In this document: positions 38,014 to 50,689 of the stretch, one piece after another | How positions within the stretch are numbered: position 1 is the stretch's first letter | Layout of the letters: the number at the start of each line of letters is the position of its first letter | From: Sequoia sempervirens | Lineage: Eukaryota > Streptophyta > Pinopsida > Cupressales > Cupressaceae | Assembly (NCBI GenBank): GCA_007258455.2 | Contig: VDFB02252616.1 | Location: 123,983,760-124,047,759, forward strand | DNA: 64,000 nucleotides | Direction of reading: 5' to 3' | Notes under the pieces: generated by a model | What the model was told of the DNA's origin: nothing | The model's database searches: none | What the model saw: only the letters and a program-made list of their open reading frames with translations | Translations under genes and position numbers: made by a program

Positions 38014-39454
38014 AGAGTATATACGATTATAGCAATTACTCAACAATAATACAAGGAACCTAGAATCGATAGCTTGGAGAGCTCTTATCAGCTTGAATGA
38101 GTAGCCACCCCAATCTGATAGTGTCACCCTTGTATCTACCTTAAGATAAGTGCTTGATGCCAATCTTTTACCACTTGTCATGCCAGACTCCTAGCTCTTT
38201 CTCTTCATATTCTTGTCTCCTAGAACATATGGAGGCCGCCTCAAAGACTATCCTCAAAATGAAGGTCGCCTTGAGAAAGCAATGGCTATATTTGTAACTC
38301 ATCCCCAACAAGATGTCCCAAGAGGAGTTTGTAGAAATCTCCTAGAAAGGTGTGAATCATTACCTAGTCAAAGCGCTTGGCCAAAACTTCTTTATGTGTG
38401 CCTCTTATAGGCCTCTAAATGCAAGCAAAACCCGACATACTTCTGATTTTGAAGTCATCATTACACAAAAAATCACATTTACCACTCTTTGCCCAGTCTA
38501 TGCTCAACTTGATCTTGAAATGGAGTCTTATACCCCAGTGATTAGCGCACCCAACATATGCCCACATGTGAAGTCTCCAAGGCTTGATGAATGTTTCTTG
38601 CATTACCTTTATATATGTGTATGTCATGCCATATATGCATGATTAAACAAAAATAGAGTGAATATTAATTTTAGTATGTTGGAATATAATTATTGTAAAT
38701 TTAATAGCAAAATCTAGAATTAAATCATAGAGTGTGTATCCCAAATGATCTTCCACTACCCCATCTACAACTAAATACTATATATCTTTGCCAATTTTAA
38801 TATATAAAAGTGTAATTTTGAGACTCAAATACTTAATGTAAATTATATGTATTATACTTGTTAAATTAATTAATTAATCTAGATCATTTGAAAATGATTG
38901 TTTTATTTCTTTATAAATATATTTTAATTACATAATTTAAGTTACTATTCATTGATCCACAAAAACTATCTATCACTCATGAATATGAATTAATATATTT
39001 GTCCTTAACATTTTATGTTTGATAAATGAAATGCTATTTTAAATGTATATATATATATAATCTATGCTAGTTAAGTCAAATACAATAAATAAACATCATT
39101 GACTCATATTATTAGAGCTAGGTTGATAAATTGAAATGTTAATTTTAGAAATTAAATGAAATGATGGGAGCAATTAGCTTTTGGAGAAAAACTAAATAAT
39201 TAATGTAGATGATGCGCAAAATTCAATTGTCAAGATAAAAAAATGTTCAATGCTTTATGGATATTTAATGTTGTGATGGTGTGTGAAACAAATAGAGGAC
39301 TATTCCAAGTTTGTATAATGAGAATATTAGATAAGAATAAATTATTATACAAAAGAAATTATCTCAATCTCAATGAAATTAGAGTATTTAAAATATTTAC
39401 ATAATATATATAAATATAATATCATAATTTAAGTGGAAGAAGTGAGAATTACTT
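38014..39454. other. AT-rich intergenic DNA, nothing recognised
   Basis: Small frames at 37927-38181 (minus) and 38213-38642 (plus) look partly codon-like but match nothing I know. The rest is AT-rich. Confidence 0.4.
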
Positions 39455-39600
39455 TTATGTGTGATGGTTTAAAGGTGGCATTATTGTTCTTGCCACCAAG
39501 GTTCAAACCCCATTGGGGGGTGGTATTGTTAAATGGTTGTATTCCGGTTCATAGCTCCGGTCAAAAGTGTTTACCTCTTAAATATAAATATATATATATA
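39455..39600 (+). repeat. Possible tRNA-derived SINE fragment
   Basis: GGTTCAAACCC near 39508 fits the Pol III B box, and TGATGGTTTAAAGGTGG about 40 bp before it could be a weak A box. A short body and an AT-rich tail with a TA run follow. Neither flanking duplications nor a second copy were found, so this is tentative. Confidence 0.3.
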
Positions 39601-40082
39601 TATATATAACAAATTATACAAATGATATTTAAAAATATTATACACAATAAATAAATCTATTTAATTAGACCATTATATTATAATTTTATGTTGAAGATAT
39701 GATTTATCTTTAAATATCATAAGAATGTTTAAATTATTAAAAATATTTTTATAATTATATTATAATAAATTAGATCTAACATAAATATTGATAAAATTAA
39801 ATTTAAAATGATATTATAGAAAATTAAAGTTATGCACCTTAATAAAATTGTTATCAAATCTTCAAATTTTGAATTATAGAAAAAAATAATCCATATTGGA
39901 TGATGTTTCATGATTATAAAATTACTATTAGAAAAATGAAATTTAAAATTTAAAATAAATTTATTTTTAATATAAAATTTCTATTATGAAAATCTATAAA
40001 TTAATATTTTATTTTTTAAAATTAAAGAGCGCTTTATATTAAGTAAGGGTGTACTGTGAAAATTGTCCATCGACAGTTTTTA

Positions 40083-40920
40083 TTAGGTTTGACAAAATAG
40101 GATGAACTGTCCAAGAAAAATCTTATTGGTGAGATGACGTGGAGCAGACAGAGCTGATAAACCAGTCAATTTAGTGAGGCTCTTCTGAATGGGTATAACC
40201 AGGTCAGAAGGCACTGGTATACCAGCAGTCATGTACTTGAAAATCAAAGCCTGATGTTCAAGCTCCTGCCACTGAGATGCAGTGAAGCAAAACCTAGATC
40301 TCTGTACAGCAGTACCATAACTGCCCATCCCCATGCCGATGTTGCTCACGCTTTCTCCTCTCCCCATAGACAATGGCAATCCTGCTCAGACAAACCCAAA
40401 CATATGAATGTTATGTAACAGGCATAATATGTATATATGTCCACATATTCTATGTACGTAAGTATATATACAATAGATATATATCTACCATACCTGAAGT
40501 TTTGTAGGGGTAAGGCTGCTGGTGGTGTTGCATCAGAGCAATCCTATTTGTATAAAATGCAAGCTCATTCTTACACGAGCCATCAGTCTTGAACAACACA
40601 CCCCCATCAGTTGAATTGCTTGTACCATAGCCCAAATTATTCCTCATCATTTGTTGATGTTGATTGTGCATTTTGAGGTCAAATGGGAAGGAGTCAGTCC
40701 TGGCAAGCTTCATGGGATTCTGATTATCTGCTGCTCTGTCATCGTCATCTCTGGACTTGCAGAAACCCATCTCTAGAACAGATCTACAAGGCTTCAAAGC
40801 ACCATCTGCAGCTGCAACATCACTGCTATTGCTTCTATGTCGGTAATCATGTAATAAATTTGCCATTGATGTTTCTCCTCCTGAACCAAAGCCTCCACCT
40901 CCTCCCTGCCCAAAATCCAT
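40083..40920 (-). CDS. GRF: Growth-regulating factor, 5' exons with QLQ domain (partial)
   Basis: Plant transcription factor of the GRF family, nuclear, which binds GIF coactivators through its QLQ domain. Exon 1 runs from ATG at 40920 ([15 protein letters not shown]) to 40494. A 112-bp intron with GT-AG borders (40382-40493) follows, and exon 2 starts at 40381. The splice keeps the frame ([12 protein letters not shown]). Exon 2 carries the QLQ domain: [19 protein letters not shown], then [13 protein letters not shown]. The frame then runs through [13 protein letters not shown] to TAA at 40083. The WRC zinc-finger domain that normally follows QLQ and binds DNA is absent from this frame and not seen to the left. 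Either it lies across a long intron, with an unidentified donor before 40083, or this is a truncated copy. Exon 1 has no internal stops and looks under constraint. Confidence 0.85.
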
Positions 40921-41600
40921 ACCTGCAAAGCACTCCCCTACACAGAGCCACAAAGCCCAGACTCTACTATCCTATTGCCCACCATTAGATTTTATAACAT
41001 CTAGTTCACCCACATACAAATTCTATTGAAAAAAAATGAAAGAACCCATTTTTTATCTCTATCTCTCTCTCACTCTGCAATTCTTGTACTCTCTGTTACA
41101 AGTTGTGAAAAAAGAAGCAAGACTCAATTCCAAATACCGAATACTGTCAGCTCTTGTTTACAAATTAGAAGTTCCCACAAATATTGCGCTAACGGCCAGG
41201 ACTATCGAACACGTTATGAGTAAAATGACCAGTGCTTTCTTCCTCCATTGTCGACCTACCTCGTTTTCCGCCGCTCAATGACCGCCTTGCCCCAATTTTC
41301 TCATAGTTTTAAAGACTGTGCAGATCCCCTTCGCCCATGGCTGCAAACTGTTGTTTTTCCGTTAAATGAGATGAATGAAAGATTGAGATTATTGTTGGAT
41401 TTGGGGAAATGTACACGCAAGAAATGATCCTCATCTTATGAAATGGTCTTTCATCGTGGCGTAGCGTGTCGTACCTCATTTTCAATGAAACCGAATGCTA
41501 ACCATGAACGCGCCTTTCGTGGGGGTTCCCGCCGGCGTCAGACTGGAGGAAATGCCGGTGGGGTTCCGCACATAGAATAGCCTATCGGCTAATAATAAGC
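40921..41600 (-). promoter_or_regulatory. Upstream region of the GRF gene
   Basis: Contains a CT-rich tract on plus (41055-41080), that is GA-rich in the sense strand, as is common in plant 5' leaders. It ends with a GC-rich segment carrying GACTGGAGGAAATGCC and CCTATCGGC (41535-41595), part of a dispersed module. No TATA box could be assigned. Confidence 0.35.
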
Positions 41601-42038
41601 ATACATTGAAATCATTCGAAGTTTATCTAGATATTCCTTTCTAATACTATGATACAACTTCATTGATATATATATATACGAATTTATTACAAATGAAATG
41701 TTGTGTTTTTTTTTTAATAGGTAATTTACAATATACTAAAGTTCTGAGAGATGTGAACCATCACCACTGTTTAAAATAGGGACGATGTTCTCGTGGGGAT
41801 TATTGGTGTTGCTAAAAGAAAAGAAAACTAAACCTGCACTATAGTAGTGTGTTATGTAACAGATATCCAGTAATAACTAAGGGACATCCATCCAAGCATA
41901 ACAACAGGGAATTTTGACATACGGACCTGTGGATCAAATATGAATACAGGCAGGGTATTTCCAGCAACACTACCTTTTAATCTATGGATCCTAAAAATGT
42001 TGCAACTACGATAGATTGTCCGAGAATCAAGTGGTTAT

Positions 42039-42300
42039 TTAAACCTTTAAACTTACTATTATATTCAAGTGCCGCAGCTGAGACAGGCTAACAATGGAAT
42101 CAGAGAGATTATTTAAAACTCTACAACATTCTAATTTCAAGTACAGCAGATGTGACAGGTTGCCAACGGAATCAGGATGACTGTTTAAACTTATACACTC
42201 CCTGGAGCCTAAATACTTCAGCCTAGATAGGTTGCGAATGGTATCAGGGACATTATTTAAGTAAATATACACCCTCCAACATTAACCACTGCAGCAGTGA
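42039..42300 (-). pseudogene. Leucine-rich repeat relic of a plant resistance-type gene
   Basis: The minus-strand frame encodes about three repeats of 24 residues of the type P.SI.NLS.L..L.L..C: VPDTIRNLSRLKYLG, PDSVGNLSHLLYLKLECC, LSDSIVSLSQLRHLN. This spacing is typical of the LRR domain of TIR- or CC-NB-LRR immune receptors. No NB-ARC or TIR segment adjoins it and the frame closes at both ends, so it is a fragment. A PPR relic starts just to the right on the opposite strand. A related LRR relic lies at 59965-60235. Confidence 0.75.
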
Positions 42301-42336
42301 TAGGTTGCCCAGGGAATGAAAAGCAACGGTTGTAGA

Positions 42337-42715
42337 ATGTGTGCGCGCATAGACAAGGCGTGTAAACTGTCTGACAGAATGCTCCAAAGAAGTGTCATCT
42401 CATGAAATGTTACGATTGCAGACTATGCACAAAACGGATTTGTTAAAAAGGCTTAAGAAACTTTCGAGCAAATGCAATTGGCAGTCGTAAAGCCAAATTT
42501 TACAATCTTTGCCAGCGTCCTCACTGCCTGCGCCCAGAGTGGGAGGTTTGGAAAAACAGGGTATGGACATCCATCAAAGCATGCAGGATGGAGAGATTTT
42601 GCCAGAGGTTGCAGTGGCATGAATGCAAAATGTGGACGCATAGACATTGCACAAGATTTGCTCGACAAAACGCATCAAGGAAAGAGGGTCCATGGGCTGC
42701 CGCGATGGCCGAATT
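42337..42715 (+). pseudogene. Pentatricopeptide-repeat (PPR) gene relic
   Basis: One frame gives typical plant PPR text: MCARIDKACKLSDRM, then VIS-stop-NVTIADYAQNGF, a stop in KKA-stop-ETFEQMQL, VVKPNFTIFASVLTACAQSG, and after a diverged stretch AKCGRIDIAQDLLDK. This corresponds to about two to three 35-residue motifs of the kind found in organelle RNA-binding PPR proteins. The first stop replaces the conserved Trp of the SWN motif (TGA). Too short and broken to function. It sits back to back with the LRR relic. Confidence 0.8.
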
Positions 42716-43759
42716 TAGGCAAGTACAGATCTGTTATAACGGCTTCAGAAGCCTCTGAATGAAGCAATTTAGAGCATACTACGCAGAAAGGGAAAACTAA
42801 AGGGCACAGTTGGGATTTGAAATCAGGCCTGAGAGTCCTTTCATAAAAATAAATCGAAACCATAGAGTCAAGGGAGGAAAGCAGAAACCAATATCGAATT
42901 TCATCCATGAGATATAGAGATGCATCTAGGGCGTGTCTCAAACAACATCTAGCTGCAAGGCAAGTAGTCTCTGAAACACTAAGTTTTGGGGAAATACCGA
43001 GCCTATCACCTTATCCATGCAAATAGATTTTTTTTTGAACCAGCGTAAACAAAATACCTACTTGGCTTTCGCCATTTTGTTCGAGCGGGTTGAGGAAGTG
43101 ATGATGTCAGATCTCTACGCCCACTAAGTTTGTAGAGACGATTTGAGGTAAACCATCTCTCTTTTTTTTAAAACTGGTGAGGTCTTCATGCTAAGTGAAC
43201 TTTATTGCCCAAAAACCGACATCCCTTCAATAAGATATGGCAATGCCCGATTCGTTTTGACACAACCCATGATGCTGCACTTGATTTGTATGGATCTTCT
43301 GCATGCCTTAATAAATCTTTCCACTAAATCTCAAACTCATAAACTTGAAAATTATCTTCTACCGTAGACTATCAAGAAGACTTATGCAGTCCTGATTTCA
43401 CCCCCAAAAATTACCCAGCCCCCTCAACAACCGCCAACTAAAATTCCCGAAAAACCTCTTTTGCTTCGAGAATACAACACCCCAGGTGGCAAATTTCCCA
43501 ATTGCATGTACATACACCCGTAAACACCTTTGTTTCTTGTTTTTACCACTTATAATAAAACTTACACTTGTATAAACTTTTAAAAGAGAGCCCAACTCCC
43601 TTAAAAAAAAATCCGAGATTAAAACTATAGATGGGAGATTAAATGCTCATTTTAAAAATTATATCAATTAATTAACGAAAGATATATCCTCTCCCCTTTA
43701 ATTTTAATTTTACTCATTCTATGGTTACTTTTGTTTAACCCTAATTAAAAGATAATTTA

Positions 43760-43808
<49 letters not shown>

Positions 43809-44690
43809 TTAATTATTGAATTAGTCAATAGATCAAAATATTTATGTATAATAATGTTTATATTGGAAGTATCATAATTTCTTTATGTCAACATTATTTA
43901 TTTATTTATTTTTACCACAATCACTTTCTTTGACGTGAAGCAATAATAGTTTACGTATTAGAAGTCCACCCTTCAAATATTGTACAATGCATTTTAAATT
44001 ATATTACTACCACTATTAATAGTCCAATAGCAATACTTATATTCATAATAATATTTGCTTTATTCGGATTTGATTCTTAAAAACTATGTCAATATCACAT
44101 TTATTATTAACGATAATGAATTCTAGGTGGTAATTTCCATTGGCATTATCACCAATACCCCTTAGACTAAAAATTTAAAGTCGAGTGCCAACATTACACA
44201 AGTAATGTAATTAGCTTTGTTGGCCAAGAATTAATACCAAATATTTTTTTCTTGATATGGTACAATGACCCATATAATTCATTTAATCTAACCTTAGGTA
44301 ATTAATGAGTCTAACATTTAATTGTTAGAATATTAGTCATAAGATATAATACAATAGCTAGAAGTATCATCCTTACACCACTTGACCTATGCATATGTTG
44401 CTAAGAATTGTGGGCAAGGTACTCGAAATGGACCTAAGGTTTGAACTCACACAAACATACTTGCACTAGGGTTCAAATTGAATACCTAGCAGAATCTTAC
44501 TTCCAATTTATTTAAGTTACCATATAAATCAAATTTATTTTAATTAAGTAGATTAATCAAGTCTAGACCAAATATTAACTTAATCACATCATACAAAATT
44601 CATTAATCAATGTAAACTAAAGAACCGATCGTGACACGCAAATCAACCAAATGACTTAACCCAATTGTCATGAAGGCCAAATATAGAGAA
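42716..44690. other. AT-rich intergenic DNA with a (TTA)n run
   Basis: A TTA/TTTA microsatellite lies at about 43759-43811. No gene is supported. Small frames at 42675-42941 and 43398-43595 match nothing. Confidence 0.45.
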
Positions 44691-45500
44691 GCACTACATC
44701 CTCCCCCCCTTAGCATCAACTTACTCCTGGAAGTTGCAAGATGAAACAAGACATATGTGGTCATGAATACGTCAACACAATAAAGTGAAAGCTATGAGAA
44801 ATAATTAAAATGACATCAAATAAAAATTTAGATTAACCGACACAAAACAAAGTGTTGCCAACGTGAAAAATGGAATACAAACAGATGACATCGTCAACTT
44901 AATGATGAGGTGACAGACTAGGATGTAGGACTTTTCTTGTCAACTCCATTTTCAACTTCATACCCATTGGGGTTTATGAGGCCCACCCAGTCCTGACAGT
45001 GCAGGTGGAATTGAGGCTTGGGTACCTGCAACCCTACATAGAAGCAAATGTCGAGCAACACATATATATAACTATTAACTACACACTGTGAGAGGAAATC
45101 ACAATGTAGTAGGGCACTCACGAGCGAGTGATACTACCTTGTTCCTCTCACCAGACCTCAAACATTAACGACAACATTGAGTACAATAATATCATAAGGA
45201 AATTGCTAAACAACTACATAGCTACATAGTACATTAGAAACATCTAAACAAAGTAATATAGCCTTCCAAGCAAATTAAACTATCAACCAAACCGGTAAAA
45301 CTAGTGAAACAGTCACTATCATATTCTTAAAGTACACAACATAACATGAAATTATCAGAATAGTGATAACACACGAGAGACATTACATTCATTCACAGGT
45401 TCTATTTATCATTTACACTAATTCTAATCATGATCTTAAAGAAAAAGATGGCAATCTACAATTAACATTACAATTAAGAATTTGCTAGCTATCATATGAA
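44691..45500 (-). repeat. Chimeric chromovirus LTR relic
   Basis: At 44693-44712, CACTACA is followed by TCCTCCCCCCCTT, the same LTR-end/polypurine junction as at 10430-10447, and then CTTACTCCTGG as in the complete element. Within 180 bp the sequence passes into LTR body with the promoter module (44990-45152), so the coding interior has been lost. Ends are not defined. Confidence 0.55.
44990..45152 (-). promoter_or_regulatory. LTR promoter module, copy D
   Basis: Stem-loop at 45088-45152: outer arms GAGAGGAA/TTCCTCTC, middle GTAGTA/TACTAC, inner CACTC/GAGTG. A TATA tract (about 45060-45070) and a GCAGGTGGAATTGAGG segment follow in sense direction. The CCTGC hairpin is degraded here. Confidence 0.58.
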
Positions 45501-46334
45501 GGATTCAACTAACATACTTATTTTGAGTATACTTCTTAAATATTCAACAATTAAGGTAAAACATTATGAATCAAAACAATATTCTAAAGTTTATTGAGGT
45601 TATAAGTCCATCAATAAGGCTACGAGTAATTAAAAAATGAACTAGTTGATAAGGCTATGAGTAATTCTTCTCTTTGTCATCTATTATCCATTTTTTTTGT
45701 TTATATCACTTCCATATCTTGTAGATCAAAAACTCTCACTCTCTCTTTTTTCTTTCTTTCTCTATTTTTATTCTTGCAGGTTTAAGCAAAGTTCATGGCA
45801 TGCCCAAATACAACTGCTCTTTTTTTAAAAAAAATTTCCAGATACCCATATTATTTGGGTGTTGTGTTTATAGATCAAAATGGGCATTGTATAGATTATT
45901 TGGGTGCAACATATTCGATGTTATATATATATATATATATATATTTAAATGTTGTGTTTTTATTCTATTAAATATTTTGTATTAAAATAGAGGCAAATCT
46001 TTGTTTCAAATTGTTGTTTTTATTTGTTGCATACATAAGAAATTAGTAATAATAAAAAAATAGATTTTAAATATTATTTTTTTTAGGCCCTTAGGCCACA
46101 AAGGTTGGCCCTCTGCAGAGGAGCTGCAGATCCACAGGGGGTTGTGCTCCTACTGCTGGGTGGTAGCCCTCTCAGCACACAGGGGAACATGAATTTTATT
46201 TTTTATTTTTAGTTTTTTAATATATATAACAAACTATAAGATTTGTTCATCTTGTTTAAATATAATTCCTAATTATTTATATATACTAAATATGATTGGT
46301 ATATATTTAGTATTAAATATGATCTTAAAAAAAT

Positions 46335-46371
<37 letters not shown>

Positions 46372-46473
46372 GTGTGTGTTTAGCATATTATTCATGATAA
46401 ATGTACAACAAATCTTTGATATTTAAAATTTTAAATTGAATAGATTAGTCAAATTTTTTTTTTCAATTTCCTT

Positions 46474-46570
<97 letters not shown>

Positions 46571-46834
46571 TCTAGTTATCTATTAATTTTAAGAAATCTT
46601 GTAACTTTAATAAAAACATGAATGCAACTTTTTTTGTAGCTACACCAAGTGAATGTTTCCATAATCATCACTAAAATATTGAAAGAAAATAAATATACCA
46701 TTTAATTTTCAACATGCATATACACTAGCAATTGCACTTTAGGTGTGCAATGGGGTACGCCGAATAATTGTATGGCTGTATTTGAATTTTTGTATTGTTG
46801 TATGGGGTATTGATGTATTGTTTTTGGTGTGGAG
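45501..46834. other. AT-rich DNA with microsatellites and a GC island
   Basis: Contains TA runs at about 45925-45946 and 46339-46367, a joined (TA)n(GA)n tract at 46477-46567, and a GC-rich island at about 46085-46190 (CTCTGCAGAGGAGCTGCAG). A copy of the TTGCAC/GTGCAA dyad with TACGCCGA lies at about 46730-46765. No gene. Confidence 0.5.
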
Positions 46835-46839
46835 AATTT

Positions 46840-47385
46840 TAGATTAGATTTCTTCCAAACCTCTTCTTACAACAAATCTCCCACAACAAAATCAAATTCA
46901 AGAATGTCAATTGTGTTAAAGCTAATGGAAGTGACTAAATGATTCCATTAGTCAAGCAATGAACATAATAACATTACTACCTTGTCTACATCTTTAGTTT
47001 TTACATCCATACTAATTAATTGGCAAATAACTTTATTGAAAATATTTAAATGATCAACAATTTTGATACCTTCATTCACAAATTGTACAACTAGTTTGTC
47101 AAATATTTTGTCACATAAAGACTATTTTGTATCATAAGCCTATTGTTATATCCTCTCCAACAATATTGAAAAAAACATCATCTACTAAACACAATTGAAT
47201 TGTGCTAAGAGCTTTTGTATCTAGATCTTCCCAATCCTCATTAGTCATGTTTGCAAGTTTCTTTGACTTGCCTACCAACACCTTGTGCAATCCTTGTTGC
47301 ACCAACAAATCACACATCTTGAGCTTCCATAAATCGAAGTTATTCTTCTCATTGAACTTCTCCTCTTCGAACCTTGTATTTGAAA
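46840..47385 (-). pseudogene. Ty1/copia gag relic
   Basis: Reads FEEEKFNEKNNFDLWKLKM, then LLVQQGLHKVL, NMTNEDWEDLDTKALSTIQL, stop after ITIGL, and in other frames YVTKYLTN, VDHLNIFNKVICQLISMD, KVVMLLCSLL and LEFDFVVGDLL. These are successive blocks of the copia-type gag polyprotein (UBN2 type). At least four stops and a frame change show it is dead. Protease, integrase and RT are not seen to the left, so it is cut off near 46,840. Confidence 0.82.
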
Positions 47386-48250
47386 CCTTGAGCTTCCTAA
47401 CACATCGCTACAAAAAAAACTATTCTAACACAATCACTACAAAAGTAATTTTTGATGTCACTTGTGGAAACATAAACTGAAAAAATAAAAAAATTGCAAC
47501 ACAAACAATCATGAAAAGAAAAAATAGAATAGCATAAGAACATTCAACAATACATGGATTCACATGGTAAAACCTTGACAATATGTCAAAAAAACATCCA
47601 CAAGACAAAATATTGGTATTCTTATTGCATAGAAGAATAATTACAATATTCTCGCAACTACTGTTGAGCAATCCAGACTGAGAGGAGGGGTAAATTAGTT
47701 ATCCTAAAGCAATTTTCTTCACTTTAAATAATTTGAAGCCAACTTATATCAATCAGATAATTATCAAATAGATATGAACATGAAAGCACACAATTCTATG
47801 CACAATGAACACCAGAATTTACATTGAAAATCAAAAAGGGAAAAACCACGAAGAATGTTAATTCTAAAATATAGAACATTAGTTAAGGTGATTTTTACAA
47901 AGGTTCATTGCCAAAATGCTCACTACAGGTAAGGTTCATTGCCAAAATGCTCACTGAAAGTAAAAATCACTGTTGTTAGGGTCACTACCCAAATAATACA
48001 AAAACAATTGATTACAAAGTTCATTGACAAAAATGAACTAATGAAGTTGCATCTACATATGCATGAAGTCGATTCCCGTTAAAAGCACAAAATTTGTTTG
48101 CAGCAGATTTGATCAAGAATCATCTGCCTACCTTCCTTGTACAACCTCTACAATATAGATTACTTCTTCCTGAGACTTGCTTTCAGCCTCCTTCTCTGCA
48201 CGTAGGATACTTTGCAAGCACACAAATGCTTTTATTTGGAGGCACTGATA
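47386..48250. other. Leader or LTR of the copia relic (possible), with a 25-bp duplication
   Basis: The stretch lies 5' of the copia gag relic in its sense. It includes AGACTGAGAGGAGGGGTAAA near 47675, which resembles sequence near copia LTRs (inference). A 25-bp segment is directly repeated at 47900-47924 and 47931-47955. No gene. Confidence 0.35.
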
Positions 48251-48254
48251 TTGG

Positions 48255-48400
48255 ATATTATAGGTTGTTTGATAGGTGTGGGAAAAACAACATTAGCCCT
48301 TAAGGGAATACATAAAGCCCTAAAAAAGACAATAGACAAAAAAATAACATACTTTTTCATACTAATAAGGACATCATCTTTCTTTGACCTTGTAGCAAGT
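48255..48400 (+). pseudogene. Possible NB-ARC P-loop relic
   Basis: The frame 48212-48412 contains IGVGKTTLALKGIHKAL, which resembles the P-loop of plant NB-ARC domains (GGVGKTTLA), and continues ITYFFILIRTSSF. No other NB-ARC motif follows, so a chance match cannot be excluded. Confidence 0.3.
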
Positions 48401-48412
48401 CCTCAAAAGTAG

Positions 48413-50689
48413 TAGACTGACAGGCTTTCAGCACCCTTTGCCATATCTGCTCCATTGTGCATGGGTTGATAGGACTGAACTCGTCGGTGTTTCACTTGCA
48501 TACTTCGGTTATGAAGATGGCACTGGTAGAACATTTTCTTTAGTATCATTTGAATGAAAAGGTCTTGGTGTGTCCTGGTTTGTAGTTGCAAAGCAGTTCT
48601 AGTTGAAGCATTAATTTGGATCAAAAAATATATGCAAAAATCCAATACCAGCAAGGGAAAACAAATAATCGAGCATTGATTAAGAAATAATCTATAAAGT
48701 CAAACATACAAGCACATTTGTTTGATGTGTATGTGTACCCCTGCTAATGCTTGAAAAAATTGGAGCTAATTTCAGTTCACAGTCCATTAGGGTAGTGACA
48801 AGAGTGACACTTGACAAAAATTCACTACCTTTTATCTTTTCGAAGATGTTCATACCCTATTTTAGACTAGAGATTCATGCAATAATTAAAAGGCACAACC
48901 AATTTTGAATTCAATAGGATTCATATTGAGATTTCAAAAAAACTATGATAATTAATTTTCCAGCAAATATACTATAGCAATTCCCATTACAACCAAGCCA
49001 AATGCTCTAGTTGACAGCATAGATAACAGTTGAATTAATTTAATTTTTCTAAATCCAACAGCGCAAAATGCCTCAAAGTTATTTCAAAGTAGAGATCCAT
49101 GCAGTGTTTGTATGGTATAAACAATTTTGAATTCAATTGAATTCAAATTTCATTTTTAAAACTCAAAAATTATGCCATCTTCAATAACCGAAGTATGCAA
49201 GTGCGATCAACAACCTTTGCTAGCATCGTAAAAAATACAAATGCAAAAATAGAAATCCAATGATAGGGGTCTGAAACACTTGTAAAAGAAAAATTGAAAC
49301 AAACAAACATGAACAAAAATGGAAGCAACATATAAAGGAGAAAACCCATTTCAGTTGAGAAAATTTGCAAGCAGAAGCATAAATATTGAGGACAACATTC
49401 ATTCTTTTGAGTATTAAAAATTAACATATAACAATATTGAAACATACTGAAGAAAGTCGAAATCTGAAATAAAATAGATACTTTGTATGAAGACACCTTG
49501 AACTTCATAATTCACAATTAACAAACAACACAATTACCAGGAAAAGAATATTCTCGGTGTTTATTTTCAGGGCATAAAATCAATACAATAAGAACACAAA
49601 GTCTGCTTATTTTATTGATGGCATTGAATTTTACTACTTACTGCATCCACATATATGATTCACTCTGACAGTAAGTTTAGACATTCATATAAGGTATGAA
49701 ATTTGCTATTCAATGTAACATGTTCACTGATTTGAGTATAGCAGCAATAAACATTAGAAATTTATAATTTCATTGTTAGATGTTTTCATTAAAACAAAAA
49801 TCCTTAAGTATATATTTGTTTGTGAGTGTGAGTGATGTGTAACCATCCCCAAAAAGTGCTCTGTTGGACTGTCATCCCTGAAATGTGTCTTGCTATACCT
49901 TGCTGTCCTTGTCCCTGAAACGTTGCAGAACATAAATGAAAACATTACCAAGCACCAATTTAACTCTAACGTCAAAATATAGGCTGAAAAACAGGATACC
50001 TATGTTTTTTGGTTTGATGAAATAGGTGAACATAAACTACTAGTATGTCAGGTTAGGATTGAAGAAATATTAAATTAAAAAAAAAATGAACTTGACTACA
50101 GGGGAGGCTATGGAGAATAAGAGTAGTCACCTGACACCAGATTTGCTGCATGCCCTGGCCTGAGAATAAGCAACACCCTCCCTCACATACACCCTCTGGC
50201 CCATTTAGTTAGTTCTTATATGTATATTTTGTCGCAAATTGCATTGATGATGTCCTTTACTTGCAAGCATTTTATTGCCATTTGATTCTCTTTTGGTTTC
50301 TTCACAGTTTATGTCTCCCACCCGTAACAGCTGGCCATTTATTGTATCTTTTGCAGCTATGGCCGCTAATGGATGACAATTTGATGCAAATCTTGTAACT
50401 CCAGCCATTACATTGTGTCTATTTGATGCCTTCTCTGCTTCTCCAACCATTAAAGTATGTTCATTATTTGTAAATTTTGCTTCTCCAGACATCAAAGGAT
50501 GACTATTCAGACAAGGCAACTTTCACTTCTTCAGCCATTAATAAATAACTATATTGTGCAATTAGAGGATGACTCTGTAAAGAAGAAAAACAGAGTCTAG
50601 TACCTTGCCTGCAATTGAAGCTGTGTAATATAAACAATATAAGATTAAATAAATTCAATTTGCATACAAATCGTAATGTCTTTATTTTG
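48413..50689. other. Intergenic DNA, nothing recognised
   Basis: AT-rich. Small frames at 49170-49508 and 50205-50519 (minus) match nothing I know. Confidence 0.4.

Noticed and set aside
49170..49508. Hydrophobic 112-codon minus-strand frame
   Set aside because: The hydrophobicity follows from T-rich sequence; no motif or splice context supports a gene.
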